Shown: positions 8,320-17,369 of the stretch, piece after piece
Layout: each line of letters opens with the position of its first letter
Numbering within the stretch: position 1 is the first letter of the stretch
Assembly: GCF_051954455.1 (NCBI RefSeq)
Contig: NZ_JBQCHS010000017.1
Location: 7,679-71,678, forward strand
Length of the DNA stretch: 64,000 nt
Reading direction: 5' to 3'
Source of the DNA: Pseudolysinimonas sp051954455
GTDB taxonomy: Bacteria > Actinomycetota > Actinomycetes > Actinomycetales > Microbacteriaceae
Translations under genes and position numbers: made by a program
Notes under the pieces: generated by a model
What the model was told of the DNA's origin: nothing
What the model saw: only the letters and a program-made list of their open reading frames with translations
Databases searched by the model: none

Positions 8320-8335
8320 AACCACTGTGGTGGTT
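8320..8335. promoter_or_regulatory. Palindromic operator between TetR and membrane protein
   Basis: AACCAC (8320-8325), TGTG, GTGGTT (8330-8335) is a perfect 6-bp inverted repeat in the 57-bp gap between the divergent genes. The surrounding stretch is unusually A/T-rich. The layout is typical of a TetR autoregulatory operator; binding is inferred. Confidence 0.6.
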
Positions 8336-8363
8336 TTTATCACTCGACCCGTGGAAGGGCGTC

Positions 8364-8771
8364 ATGAACTATCTGCTCCGTTGGCTGCTGATCTCGGGGG
8401 GCGCCGCGGCGCTCGCGCGCATCGGCGGAGGCCCGTTCCGTCGCGCATCGGATCAGCGGATCCTGGCCGGCGCGACGCTGGTCCTGGGCGGCTCCTGGAT
8501 CTTGACCGTCGCCGACGCGTTCCTTCCCGTCATGGCGGTCCCTCCCCTCGGGCTGCTGTCGTTCCTGCTGGCCAACGTCGTCTCGATCGCCTCGGCCATC
8601 GCAGCCGGAGCCCTGTCGGTGCTGGTGCTCGCCCGGCGCACCGGCCGCGTGCCGGTACCGGCCGGGGGAACCCGGGTCGGTGTCGGGCTGCCGCTCCTCG
8701 TCATCGTCGCGGCGGTCGCCAGCTTCATCGGCGAGCGGGCGCTCAGCATCATCGCGGCCGTGGGCCACTGA
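8364..8771 (+). CDS. Small hypothetical membrane protein under TetR control
   Basis: A 135-residue protein with four hydrophobic stretches: residues 4-16 (weak), 34-55, 61-85 and about 105-125. I recognise no family and no charged transport motif. I start at ATG 8364, after a GGAAGGG ribosome-binding site. A longer frame from 7740 overlaps the TetR gene and is rejected. The divergent TetR gene and shared palindrome suggest an inducible membrane function, perhaps efflux or stress related. Confidence 0.65.
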   Translation: MNYLLRWLLISGGAAALARIGGGPFRRASDQRILAGATLVLGGSWILTVADAFLPVMAVPPLGLLSFLLANVVSIASAIAAGALSVLVLARRTGRVPVPAGGTRVGVGLPLLVIVAAVASFIGERALSIIAAVGH

Positions 8772-8872
8772 GCGACGAACCCCGCCGACGGAGCCTGGGG
8801 CGCCGCTGTCGTGCCGCGGTCTAGGCTCGAGATGCCCGCCACCCGAGCGTCGCTCCCGTTCCGAGGATCCGC

Positions 8873-9583
8873 GTGAACCCGCTGCTCTGGCTCTTCGATG
8901 CGCAGATCCGCATCGGCGACCAGGTCGTGCTCTGGCGGGAGGTCCTCGGCAACGTGTTCGGGCTGCTCAGCGCCCTCGGCGGCATGCGGCGGCGGGTCTG
9001 GGCCTGGCCGGTGGGGATCGCCGGCAACGTCCTCCTGTTCACGGTCTTCCTCGGCGCCGTGTTCGACACCCCGCACCCCGTCAACCTGCTGGGTCAGGCC
9101 GGACGGCAGGTCATGTTCGTGATCGTGTCGGCGTACGGCTGGTGGCGATGGAGTCGGCGCGGCGAGGCCCGCGCGTTCAGCCCGCGCTGGGCGTCGTGGC
9201 CGGCGCGCATCGGCATCGTCGTCGTGATGGTCGGCGGCACGCTCGCCCTCACGCCGCTGTTCCGGGCACTCGGGTCCTACGAGCCGGTCTGGAGCGACGC
9301 CTGGATCTTCGTCGGCTCGCTCCTCGCGACCTACGGCATGGCGCGCGGCTGGGTGGAGTTCTGGCTGATCTGGGTCGCGGTCGACGCGGTCGGGGTGCCG
9401 CTGCTGTTCTCCGCGGGCTACTACGCCTCCGGTGCGATGTACGCGTTCTACGGAGCGTTCACGATCTTCGGCTTCGTGGTGTGGGCGCGCTCCAGGCGGC
9501 CGCAGCGGGTGCTCCCGGGCACGCAGCCGGCGACGGCCGGTGTCGAGACCGCGTCGCCGGCGCCGGACCGGGCGGCTCCGTGA
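8873..9583 (+). CDS. pnuC: PnuC-type nicotinamide riboside transporter
   Basis: A 236-residue membrane protein with about seven helices. It has PnuC hallmarks: an early E-x-x-G-N-x-x-G-L-x-S segment (REVLGNVFGLLSALGGMRRR), Trp-rich segments (AYGWWRW), and the C-terminal pattern WVEFWLIWVAVDAVGVPL. PnuC proteins import nicotinamide riboside by facilitated diffusion, with trapping by phosphorylation. Start is GTG 8873. No NAD-type riboswitch is apparent in the 100-bp upstream gap. nadE, 4 kb away, gives a second NAD-related gene in the window. Confidence 0.88.
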   Translation: MNPLLWLFDAQIRIGDQVVLWREVLGNVFGLLSALGGMRRRVWAWPVGIAGNVLLFTVFLGAVFDTPHPVNLLGQAGRQVMFVIVSAYGWWRWSRRGEARAFSPRWASWPARIGIVVVMVGGTLALTPLFRALGSYEPVWSDAWIFVGSLLATYGMARGWVEFWLIWVAVDAVGVPLLFSAGYYASGAMYAFYGAFTIFGFVVWARSRRPQRVLPGTQPATAGVETASPAPDRAAP

Positions 9584-9620
9584 GAGAGGGACGGGTGATT
9601 GCCGTCGGCAGCTGGGCGCC

Positions 9621-12503
9621 TCAGGCGTCGTCGCCGTAGAAGCCGCGCTCGAAGACGCGGCGGGCGATGCGCGTGACGCGGAGGTAGTCCTCCTCCAGTC
9701 GGCTCGCGCTGCCGGGCGGATACTCCAGGAGCCGCGCGACGCCCTCGAGCGCGCGCCGGTCGGTGGGCAGCACGTCGGCCGTCTTCGCGGTCCACAGGGT
9801 GACGGCCGACCGCACCCGGGAGGCGAGACGCCAGGCGGTGCCGAGTCGCTCGGCGTCGGCCGCGTCGACGAGCCCGGCCTCGGCCGCGGCGTCGAGTGCG
9901 CGTAGCGTCGACGTGGTGCGGAGCTCCGGCACCGCGGCGGCATGCTGCAGCTGCAGGAGCTGCACGAACCACTCCACGTCGCTCAGGGACCCGCGCCCGA
10001 GCTTGAGGTGCCGCGATGGATCCGCACCCTGCGGCAGCCGCTCCGACTCCACCCGTGCCTTGATCCGCCGCACCTCGCGGGCGTCGGCCTCCGACAACGC
10101 GGCGGGGTAGCGCGTGATGTCGGCCACCTCCTCGAACGCGGCCAGCAGCGGCGCGTCGCCGGCGACCCCCCGCGCGCGCAGCAGCGCCTGCGCCTCCCAG
10201 GTGAGCGACCAGCGGGCGTAGTAGGCCCGGTATGACTCCAACGACCGCACGACCGCGCCGTTGCGGCCCTCCGGCCGGAGCCCGATGTCGAGCTCGAGCG
10301 GCAGGCGGAGATCCTCCGAGAGCCGGTTCAGGTCGCGGACGATCCGCTCCGCGGTGCGCTGCGCCTCGTCGCCCGGCGTCTCCTCGCCCGGCGCGCCGGC
10401 AGGGCGGTACACCCACATGACGTCGGCGTCGCTGCCGAAGCCGAGTTCGGCTCCCCCATACCGCCCCATCGCGATGACCCCGAACTCGATGCCGTCGCCC
10501 GGGCGGTGCACGAGGTCGAGGACGCCCTGCAGGATCACGGTCGTGACGTCGGCGAGGCCCTGCGCGATCTCCTCGATTGACAGCAGTCCGAGGATGCCGC
10601 CGAGCGCGATCCGCAGGACCTCGCGGCGGCGCGCCGTGCGGAGCACCCCGGCGGCGGCGTCCGGGTCGTCGGCGTGGCGCGCGACCGTCGCGCGCGCCTC
10701 CTCGAGCAGGGCCGCGAGCGGGCGCGGCCGGAGCTCGGCGTCGTTCTCGAGCCAGGCGGCGGCCTCCGGGATCCGCTCCAGCAGGCCGCCGACGTAGCGC
10801 GAGCCCGAGAGCGCCTCAGTGAGGCGCTTCGCGGCCCCCGACGAGTCGCGCAGCATCCGCAGGAACCAGTACGCCTCGCCGAGCTCGTCGCTCAACCGGC
10901 GGAACGCGAGCAGCCCGTAGTCGGGGTCGGGCCCCTCCGAGAACCACTGGAGCATGACCGGGAGGAGGGTGCGCTGGATCTGCGCGCGCCGCGACACCCC
11001 GCTCGTCAGCGCCGCGATATGCCGGAGCGCGCCGCCCGGATCCTGGAAGCCGATCGCTGCGAGACGCGCCTCGGCCTGCTCGCTCGTGAGCGCGTAGCCG
11101 TCGTCCGGCAGCGCCGCGACGGCCGAGAGCAGCGGACGGTAGAACAGCCGCTCGTGGAGGCTGCGCACCTCGAGCTTGACCGCCTGCCACGCGTCGAGCA
11201 GCGCCGACGCGCTCGTCGCGATCCCGGTCGCGCGCGCGAGGACGCGGAGCGCGTCCTCGTTCCGCGGCATGAGGTGCGTGCGTCGCAGGCGGGACAGCTG
11301 CAGCCGGTGCTCCATCGTGCGGAGGAACCGGTAGTCGCGCGCGAACTCCGCCGATTCCACGCGGCCGATATACCCCCGCTCCGCGAGCACCTGCAGCGCC
11401 TCGAGCGTCGATCGCACCCGCACGGCCGGGTCGGCGTGCCCGTGCACGAGCTGGAGCAGCTGCACCGTGAACTCGACGTCGCGCAGGCCCCCGGGCCCGA
11501 GCTTCAGCTGCACGTCGACCTCGTCGGTCGGGATGTTCTCGGTGACCCGCTCGCGCATGCGCTGCACGTTCTCGACGAAGCCCTCGCGGGTCGAGATCGC
11601 CCACACCATGGGCGCGACGCCGGCGACATAGCGCTCTCCCAGCTCCCGGTCGCCGGCGAGCGGCCGCGCCTTCAGCAGCGCCTGGAACTCCCACGACTTC
11701 GCCCAGCGCTCGTAGTACGCGAGATGGGACTGGAGGGTGCGGACCAGCGCGCCGTCCTTGCCCTCCGGTCGGAGGTTCGCGTCGACCTCCCAGAGCCCCG
11801 GCTCGATCGCGAGCTCTTGAATCCCCCGCATGGTCTCGCGCGCGAGTCGCGTCGCGCGCGAGACCGCGGTGTCGTCGCCCTCGGTGACGAAGATGACGTC
11901 GACGTCGCTCAGGTAGTTGAGCTCACGCGCCCCGGCCTTGCCCATCCCGATGATGGCGAGCGGCGTCGGGTCGCCTCCCGCCCCGGCCCGCGCGATGAGG
12001 AGCGAGGCGTCGAGCGCGGCGCCCGCGAGGTCGGCGAGGGCGGAGGCCACCCGGTCGACCACGGCCGTCGGATCGGGCTGGGCGAGGGCCCACGCCGCGA
12101 GCCGCAGCAGCTCTCGGCGGTACGACACCCGCAGCGTGCTCCACGCAGCTTCGCCGGTGCCGGCGACGACGATCGGGCCGAGTGCCTCCGGCGCGGCGAC
12201 CGGTTCGCGCAGTGCCGCGAGGTGCTCGGGATGCCGGTGCAGGAAGGTCGCGAGCCCCTCCGACGCGCCGAGGACGCGCACGAGCGCCGCGGCGGAGGTC
12301 GGGTCGTCGAGCGCGGCGCCCGTCGCCTCCGGAGCCGACTCGAGCAGCCCCAGCAGCAGGCGGAGCGCCTGGTCGGGGTCGGCCGCGTCGGCGAAGAGCG
12401 GCACCAGCCCGGCCGGCACCTGCTCGAGGCGCTCGGCGGCCTCGCCGAGACCGGCGAAGCCCAGCCGAGCCAGCTCGGTGAGGGTGGTGGTGCCCCGGCT
12501 CAT
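9621..12503 (-). CDS. glnE: Bifunctional glutamine synthetase adenylyltransferase/removase GlnE
   Basis: Adds and removes AMP on the regulatory tyrosine of GlnA1 according to nitrogen status. The 960-residue protein has the duplicated nucleotidyltransferase architecture. The N-terminal (deadenylylation) domain has GMGKAGARELNYLSDVDVIF and the C-terminal (adenylylation) domain has AMGRYGGAELGFGSDADVMW, each with the paired metal-binding aspartates. It follows glnA2 by 22 nt on the same strand, so the two are probably co-transcribed. Its target GlnA1 is encoded 2.2 kb beyond its 3' end. Confidence 0.97.
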   Translation of the reverse strand: MSRGTTTLTELARLGFAGLGEAAERLEQVPAGLVPLFADAADPDQALRLLLGLLESAPEATGAALDDPTSAAALVRVLGASEGLATFLHRHPEHLAALREPVAAPEALGPIVVAGTGEAAWSTLRVSYRRELLRLAAWALAQPDPTAVVDRVASALADLAGAALDASLLIARAGAGGDPTPLAIIGMGKAGARELNYLSDVDVIFVTEGDDTAVSRATRLARETMRGIQELAIEPGLWEVDANLRPEGKDGALVRTLQSHLAYYERWAKSWEFQALLKARPLAGDRELGERYVAGVAPMVWAISTREGFVENVQRMRERVTENIPTDEVDVQLKLGPGGLRDVEFTVQLLQLVHGHADPAVRVRSTLEALQVLAERGYIGRVESAEFARDYRFLRTMEHRLQLSRLRRTHLMPRNEDALRVLARATGIATSASALLDAWQAVKLEVRSLHERLFYRPLLSAVAALPDDGYALTSEQAEARLAAIGFQDPGGALRHIAALTSGVSRRAQIQRTLLPVMLQWFSEGPDPDYGLLAFRRLSDELGEAYWFLRMLRDSSGAAKRLTEALSGSRYVGGLLERIPEAAAWLENDAELRPRPLAALLEEARATVARHADDPDAAAGVLRTARRREVLRIALGGILGLLSIEEIAQGLADVTTVILQGVLDLVHRPGDGIEFGVIAMGRYGGAELGFGSDADVMWVYRPAGAPGEETPGDEAQRTAERIVRDLNRLSEDLRLPLELDIGLRPEGRNGAVVRSLESYRAYYARWSLTWEAQALLRARGVAGDAPLLAAFEEVADITRYPAALSEADAREVRRIKARVESERLPQGADPSRHLKLGRGSLSDVEWFVQLLQLQHAAAVPELRTTSTLRALDAAAEAGLVDAADAERLGTAWRLASRVRSAVTLWTAKTADVLPTDRRALEGVARLLEYPPGSASRLEEDYLRVTRIARRVFERGFYGDDA

Positions 12504-12525
12504 CGGTGCGCGACGCCGCGGCGCG

Positions 12526-13863
12526 TCAGAGGATCTCGAGGTTGCTCTCGAGCTCGAACGGTGTCACGCGGGCGCGGTAGCCGTTCCACTCGCGGCGCTT
12601 GTTGAGGAGCACGTACTCGAACACCTGCTCGCCGAGGGCCTCAGCCACGAGCTCGCTGCGCTCCATGAGTCGCAGCGCCTCGTCGAGGCTGCCGGGGAGC
12701 CGCTCGTAGCCGAGGGCGCGGCGCTCGGCGTTGGTCAGGCTCCAGACGTCGCCCTCGGCCTCCGGCGGGAGCTCGTAGCCCTCCTCGATGCCCTTGAGCC
12801 CGGCGCCGAGCAGCAGCGCGAAGCTGAGGTACGGGTTGGCGGCCGAGTCGATCGCGCGGTACTCGATCCGGGCGCTGTTGCCCTTGCCCGGCTTGTAGAG
12901 CGGGACGCGGACGAGCGAGGACCGGTTGTTGTGGCCCCAGGTGATGTAGCTGGGCGCCTCGTCGCCGCCCCAGAGCCGCTTGTAGGAGTTGACGAACTGG
13001 TTCGTGACGGCGGTGATCTCGGGCGCGTGGCGCAGGAGCCCGGCGACGAACTGCCGCCCGATCTGCGAGAGCTGGTACTGCCCGCCCGCGTCATAGAACG
13101 CGTTCGTGTCGCCTTCGAAGAGCGACACGTGTGTGTGCATCCCGGAGCCCGGGTGGTCGGAGAGCGGCTTCGGCATGAAGGTCGCGTACGACCCCTGCTC
13201 GATGGCGACCTCCTTGACGACCGTGCGGAAGGTCATGATGTTGTCGGCCATCGTGAGCGCGTCGGCGTAGCGCAGGTCGATCTCGTTCTGGCCGGGGCCC
13301 GCCTCGTGATGGCTGAACTCCACCGAGATCGACAGGTCCTCGAGCATGCGGACCGCGCGTCGGCGGAAGTCGTGCGCCGTGCCGCCCGGCACGTTGTCGA
13401 AGTAGCCGGCCTTGTCGACGGGGACCGGCTCGCCGTTGACGAGCTCGGCCGACTTCAGCAGGTAGAACTCGATCTCGGGATGCACGTAGAACGTGAAGCC
13501 GCGGTCGCCCGCCTTGGCGAGGGCGCGCTTCAGCACGTTGCGCGGATCGGCCACAGCGGGCTGCCCGTCGGGCGTCGTGATGTCGCAGAACATCCGCGCC
13601 GTGGGGTCGACCTCGCCGCGCCACGGGAGGATCTGGAAGGTCGTCGGGTCGGGATGCGCGAGCACGTCCGCCTCGTACGAGCGGCTCAGCCCCTCGATCG
13701 CCGAGCCGTCGAAGCCGACGCCCTCGTTGAAGGCGCCCTCCACCTCCGCTGGAGCGAGCGCGACGGATTTGAGCGTTCCGACCACGTCGGTGAACCACAG
13801 GCGCACGAACTTGACCCCGCGCTCCTCGATGGTGCGGAGGACGAAGTCACGCTGCTTGTCCAT
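12526..13863 (-). CDS. glnA2: Glutamine synthetase type I, GlnA2
   Basis: A second GSI enzyme of 445 residues, the GSI-alpha length. Motifs are GFDGSAIEGLSR, HPEIEFYLL, SHHEAGPGQNEIDLRY, MPKPLSDHPGSGMHTHVSLF and WGHNNRSSLVRVP. The segment equivalent to the GlnA1 adenylylation loop reads GDVWSLTNAE and has no tyrosine, so GlnE should not modify it. A clear Shine-Dalgarno (GGAGGGAAAC) precedes the start. It leads the glnA2-glnE unit and is divergent from nadE. In some actinobacteria related enzymes use other amines, so glutamine synthesis in vivo is probable rather than certain. Confidence 0.93.
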   Translation of the reverse strand: MDKQRDFVLRTIEERGVKFVRLWFTDVVGTLKSVALAPAEVEGAFNEGVGFDGSAIEGLSRSYEADVLAHPDPTTFQILPWRGEVDPTARMFCDITTPDGQPAVADPRNVLKRALAKAGDRGFTFYVHPEIEFYLLKSAELVNGEPVPVDKAGYFDNVPGGTAHDFRRRAVRMLEDLSISVEFSHHEAGPGQNEIDLRYADALTMADNIMTFRTVVKEVAIEQGSYATFMPKPLSDHPGSGMHTHVSLFEGDTNAFYDAGGQYQLSQIGRQFVAGLLRHAPEITAVTNQFVNSYKRLWGGDEAPSYITWGHNNRSSLVRVPLYKPGKGNSARIEYRAIDSAANPYLSFALLLGAGLKGIEEGYELPPEAEGDVWSLTNAERRALGYERLPGSLDEALRLMERSELVAEALGEQVFEYVLLNKRREWNGYRARVTPFELESNLEIL

Positions 13864-13930
13864 GTTTCCCTCCTGCGCCGCTGCGACGCCGCTCCGGCCC
13901 TGCGGGACGGGGCGTCAATAGGCTACTGGC

Positions 13931-15682
13931 ATGCCCCGACTCCGCTTGGCTCTCGCACAGACGAATCCCGTGGTCGGCGACATCTCCGGCAATCTCGAGG
14001 CCGTCGTCGCCGCGGCGCACCGGGCGAGGGAGGCCGGGGCCGAGATCCTGCTGGCGGGCGAGATGGTCGTCTCGGGCTACCCGATCGAGGATCTCGCGGC
14101 GCAGCCCTCGTTCCTCCGCGCGGCGCACGACGCGGTCCCGCGCCTGGCCGCCCGGCTCGAGGCCGAGGGGCTCGGCGACCTCGTCGTGGTGGTCGGCTAC
14201 CCCGACGGACCGTTCGAGCCGCGACTGCTCGGCACCTCCAACGCGCCCACGGCGATCGCGCAGAACGCCGCCGCGGTGCTGCAGCACGGCGGGGTGCGGG
14301 CGCGCTACGCCAAGCACCACCTGCCCAACTACTCGGTGTTCGACGAGTATCGCATCTTCATCCCGGGCGACGAGCTCCTCGTGCTGCGCGTGGGCCGGCC
14401 CGGCGAGCCGGCGGCCGACGTCGCCCTCATCGTGTGCGAGGACCTGTGGCGCGACGGCGGGCCCGTCGGGCGGGTGCTCCAGGCGGACGCGGGGCTGCTC
14501 CTCGTGATCAACGCATCGCCGTTCGAGCGCGACAAGGACGACGTGCGTCTGCCCCTCGTGACCCGGAGGGCGCAGGAGACCGACACGATCGTCGCCTACG
14601 TCAACATCGTGGGCGGCCAGGACGACCTCGTGTTCGACGGCGACAGCGTGGTCGTGGACGGACGCGGCGCGATCCTCGCGCGGGCGCCGCAGTTCCGCGA
14701 GCACCTGCTCGTCGTCGACGTCGACCCCGCGGATGCCGGTGACGCGCCGCTGCCCGAGGACGTCGCGCGCGTCGAGATCGCGCTCCCCGCCCGCCGGGCC
14801 GTCCCCGACATCCCGCGCGACGTGGCGACGCCGCCGGACGACCGCGAGCAGCTCTGGAACGCCCTGGTGCTCGGGCTCCGCGACTACGTCGAGAAGAACC
14901 GCTTCCCGTCGGTCGTGCTCGGGCTCTCCGGCGGCATCGACTCGAGCGTCGTCGCGGCGCTCGCGACCGACGCGCTCGGCCCCGACCGTGTCTACGGCAT
15001 CTCGCTGCCGAGCCGGTACAGCTCCCCGGGGTCGAAGGACGACGCGGCCGACCTCGCCGAGCGTCTCGGCATCCACTTCACCACGCAGCCGATCGCGGAG
15101 CTCGTGCAGCCCATCGAGGACGCGCTGCAGCTGAGCGGCACGGCCGCGGAGAACGTGCAGGCGCGCATCCGCGGCCTCGTCTGGATGGCCGAGTCGAACA
15201 TGCACGGCCACCTGGCGCTCACCAACGGCAACAAGACCGAGGTCGCGGTCGGGTACTCGACGATCTACGGCGACGCCGCCGGGGGCTTCGCGCCGATCAA
15301 GGACGTGCCGAAGACGCTGGTCTGGGAGCTGGCGCGCTGGCGCAACGAGCACGCGCGCTCACGCGGCGAGACCGAACCGATCCCGGCCGCGTCGATCGAG
15401 AAGCCGCCGAGCGCCGAGCTGCGCCCCGACCAGACCGATCAGGACACGCTGCCGCCGTACGAGCTGCTCGACGCGATCCTCGAGCTCTACGTGACGCAGC
15501 GACTCGGCCGCGACGACATCGTGGCCCGCGGCTACGACCACGACACCGTGTACTTCGTGGCGAAGCTCGTCGACCAGTCGGAGTGGAAGCGCCGCCAGGG
15601 CGCGATCGGCCCGAAGATCTCGGGCATGGCGTTCGGGCGCGACCGCCGACTCCCGATCACCTACCGGCCGAACCTCGGTTGA
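13931..15682 (+). CDS. nadE: Glutamine-dependent NAD+ synthetase
   Basis: Final step of NAD synthesis: amidation of deamido-NAD with ammonia from glutamine. The 583-residue protein has an N-terminal nitrilase-type glutaminase domain with the Glu-Lys-Cys triad (E in LLAGEMVVSGYP, K in RYAKHHLPNY, C in LIVCEDLWRDG). The C-terminal synthetase domain has the P-loop SGGIDSS (about residues 337-343). TAGGCT (13919-13924) lies exactly 6 nt before the ATG and there is no Shine-Dalgarno, so the mRNA is probably leaderless. It is divergent from glnA2, fitting its use of glutamine. Confidence 0.97.
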   Translation: MPRLRLALAQTNPVVGDISGNLEAVVAAAHRAREAGAEILLAGEMVVSGYPIEDLAAQPSFLRAAHDAVPRLAARLEAEGLGDLVVVVGYPDGPFEPRLLGTSNAPTAIAQNAAAVLQHGGVRARYAKHHLPNYSVFDEYRIFIPGDELLVLRVGRPGEPAADVALIVCEDLWRDGGPVGRVLQADAGLLLVINASPFERDKDDVRLPLVTRRAQETDTIVAYVNIVGGQDDLVFDGDSVVVDGRGAILARAPQFREHLLVVDVDPADAGDAPLPEDVARVEIALPARRAVPDIPRDVATPPDDREQLWNALVLGLRDYVEKNRFPSVVLGLSGGIDSSVVAALATDALGPDRVYGISLPSRYSSPGSKDDAADLAERLGIHFTTQPIAELVQPIEDALQLSGTAAENVQARIRGLVWMAESNMHGHLALTNGNKTEVAVGYSTIYGDAAGGFAPIKDVPKTLVWELARWRNEHARSRGETEPIPAASIEKPPSAELRPDQTDQDTLPPYELLDAILELYVTQRLGRDDIVARGYDHDTVYFVAKLVDQSEWKRRQGAIGPKISGMAFGRDRRLPITYRPNLG

Positions 15683-15696
15683 GGTGTCGTGTTCCG

Positions 15697-15874
15697 CGGG
15701 ACGAATGACGGATCCGCCGAACCCCGCGCGCGGCGCATCGGGGACGAATGACGGAGCAGACAGTCCGCGAGGCTGCGGACTCCCCGTGACAACGCGCTCG
15801 CATCGGTGACGCGGGCGCGGACCTCCGCCATTCGTTCCGCGAGCGCGGTGCGCGATCCGTCATTCGTTCCGGGG
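15697..15874. repeat. Four-copy inverted repeat array around ACGAATGACGGA
   Basis: Two direct copies of GGACGAATGACGGA lie at about 15699-15712 and 15742-15755. Two inverted copies lie at 15824-15838 (TCCGCCATTCGTTCC, one change) and 15855-15870 (ATCCGTCATTCGTTCC). Between the pairs is a small hairpin: GTCCGC, GAGGCT, GCGGAC near 15763-15780. The arrangement is copy-copy-hairpin-inverted copy-inverted copy and could fold into a large cruciform or RNA stem. It fills the 246-bp gap between nadE and panB. I see no reading frame with coding character. Confidence 0.8.
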
Positions 15875-15928
15875 TGCCGTGCCCGGATGCCCCGGACGGC
15901 GGGTCGGCGGCGTCGGTAGGCTCGTCGC

Positions 15929-16747
15929 ATGGCCGATGGCGTCGTCAAGCGGGTCCGCACCCGGCACTTCCAGAACGCGAAGGAGCAGGGCATCCCGATC
16001 ACCGGCCTGACCAGCTACGACGCCCTCACCGCCGGGATCTTCGACCGGGCCGGGATCGACTTCCTCCTCGTCGGCGACTCGGCCGGCAACAACGTGCTCG
16101 GCTACGACACCACGCTGCCCGTCACGGTCGACCAGCTGATCCCGCTCACGCGTGCCGTCGCCGGCGCCGTCCAGCGCGCTCTGGTCGTGGCCGACATGCC
16201 GTTCGGCTCGTACGAGACGGGACCCGACGAGGCGCTCCACACCGCGTTCCGGTTCATGAAGGAGACCGGCGCGCACGCCGTCAAGCTCGAGGGCGGGGTG
16301 CGCTCCGCGGAGCAGATCCGGCGGATCGTGGCGGCCGGCATCCCGGTGATGGCGCATATCGGCTTCACGCCGCAGAGCGAGCACGGGCTCGGCGGCCACG
16401 TCATCCAGGGCCGACAGGGTGAGGGCGTCGAGCAGCTGCTCGCCGACGCGCACGCCGTCGAGGCCGCGGGCGCGTTCGCGGTCGTGCTCGAGATGGTCCC
16501 CGCCCAGGCCGCCCGTCAGGTGACGGAGCAGCTCTCGATCCCGACCATCAGCGTCGGCGCCGGCCCGCACACGACCGGCCAGCTCCTGGTCTGGACCGAC
16601 TGGGCCGGGCTCACGACCGGACGGATCCCGAAGTTCGTCAAGAAGTACGCGGAGCTCGCCGAGATCCTCGACGGCGCCGCGAGGGCGTACATCGCCGACG
16701 TCGCATCCGGGGCCTACCCGGACGAGGCCCATTCGTACGAGGACTGA
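15929..16747 (+). CDS. panB: 3-methyl-2-oxobutanoate hydroxymethyltransferase PanB
   Basis: First committed step of pantothenate synthesis, hydroxymethylation of 2-oxoisovalerate with methylene-tetrahydrofolate. The 272-residue protein shows ITGLTSYDALTAGIFDRAGID, LLVGDSAGNNVLGYDTTLPV, AVKLEGG, MAHIGFTPQS, and the catalytic glutamate in VLEMVP. TAGGCT (15917-15922) is exactly 6 nt before the ATG, indicating a leaderless mRNA. No other pantothenate gene is adjacent. Confidence 0.96.
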   Translation: MADGVVKRVRTRHFQNAKEQGIPITGLTSYDALTAGIFDRAGIDFLLVGDSAGNNVLGYDTTLPVTVDQLIPLTRAVAGAVQRALVVADMPFGSYETGPDEALHTAFRFMKETGAHAVKLEGGVRSAEQIRRIVAAGIPVMAHIGFTPQSEHGLGGHVIQGRQGEGVEQLLADAHAVEAAGAFAVVLEMVPAQAARQVTEQLSIPTISVGAGPHTTGQLLVWTDWAGLTTGRIPKFVKKYAELAEILDGAARAYIADVASGAYPDEAHSYED

Positions 16748-16766
16748 CGACCCGGTTCGCCGTGCA

Positions 16767-17285
16767 TCAGCGCAGGCGGAGGACCACCAGCGCCCAGACC
16801 ACGGACATCCCGATCCCCAGGCCCCCGAGCACGATGCCCGCGATAGAGGTCCCGCGCCCGGACGCCTGGACGCCGGCCTCCCGCAGCCGCCGGATCCGGG
16901 CGACGCCCAATGCCCCCCAGACGATCGCGAAGATGCTCGGTACGAGCATCACGTTGAGGACGAGCGACACGATCCCCCAGATGAGCGCGCGCGGCCCCAG
17001 CGACTGCTGGGTCGGTACGACCAGGTTGACCGCGGTGAAGCGATCACGGCTCGGTGGTGCGACCACGGAATAGCCGTGCGCCCACCCCGGCGACGGACCC
17101 GGCCGGGTCGCTGCCGGGAGCGCGTCCGCCGAGCGGAGCGTCCACGGGTCGGGCGGCGGCGGGGTGCCGATCGACGACGCCGCGACTGCCGTCGGAACCG
17201 GGAACGTGACCGGCGCGGCGAATGCGGGTGCTACGGATCCTCCTGCCATGGCGGCCCCGGACTCCGGTGCGGAATGTCGTCCCAT
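16767..17285 (-). CDS. DUF4190-type membrane protein with GRHS N-terminus
   Basis: A 172-residue protein that begins MGRHSAPESG, the short N-terminal GRH motif common in uncharacterised actinobacterial membrane proteins. An Ala/Pro-rich linker of about 80 residues follows, then a two-helix DUF4190-like region (IWGIVSLVLNVMLVPSIFAI, then TSIAGIVLGGLGIGMSVVWA) with the basic loop VARIRRLREAG between. I start at ATG 17285 because GGGAGG precedes it at proper distance. The frame upstream to 17480 is Arg/His-rich and overlaps the divergent DUF72 gene. Function unknown. Confidence 0.8.
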   Translation of the reverse strand: MGRHSAPESGAAMAGGSVAPAFAAPVTFPVPTAVAASSIGTPPPPDPWTLRSADALPAATRPGPSPGWAHGYSVVAPPSRDRFTAVNLVVPTQQSLGPRALIWGIVSLVLNVMLVPSIFAIVWGALGVARIRRLREAGVQASGRGTSIAGIVLGGLGIGMSVVWALVVLRLR

Positions 17286-17369
17286 GGCCCCCCTCCCGAT
17301 CGACCCATCCTCATCTCCGTGCGGGCACAGCGGGAGCCCCCGAACGGGTCCCGCGCGTAGCCTGAGCGC

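Noticed and set aside
8772..8872. Possible NAD-type riboswitch before pnuC
   Set aside because: The 100-bp gap shows no conserved riboswitch core that I can recognise and no convincing nested stems.
13864..13930. GlnR box between glnA2 and nadE
   Set aside because: No gTnAC/GaAAC half-sites in 6-bp register are present in this gap, unlike the glnA1 upstream region.
15683..15928. Small CDS or mobile element remnant in the nadE-panB gap
   Set aside because: Frames here are short, Arg/Ser-rich and lack ribosome-binding sites; no transposase similarity or target-site duplication is visible, so I describe it only as a repeat array.
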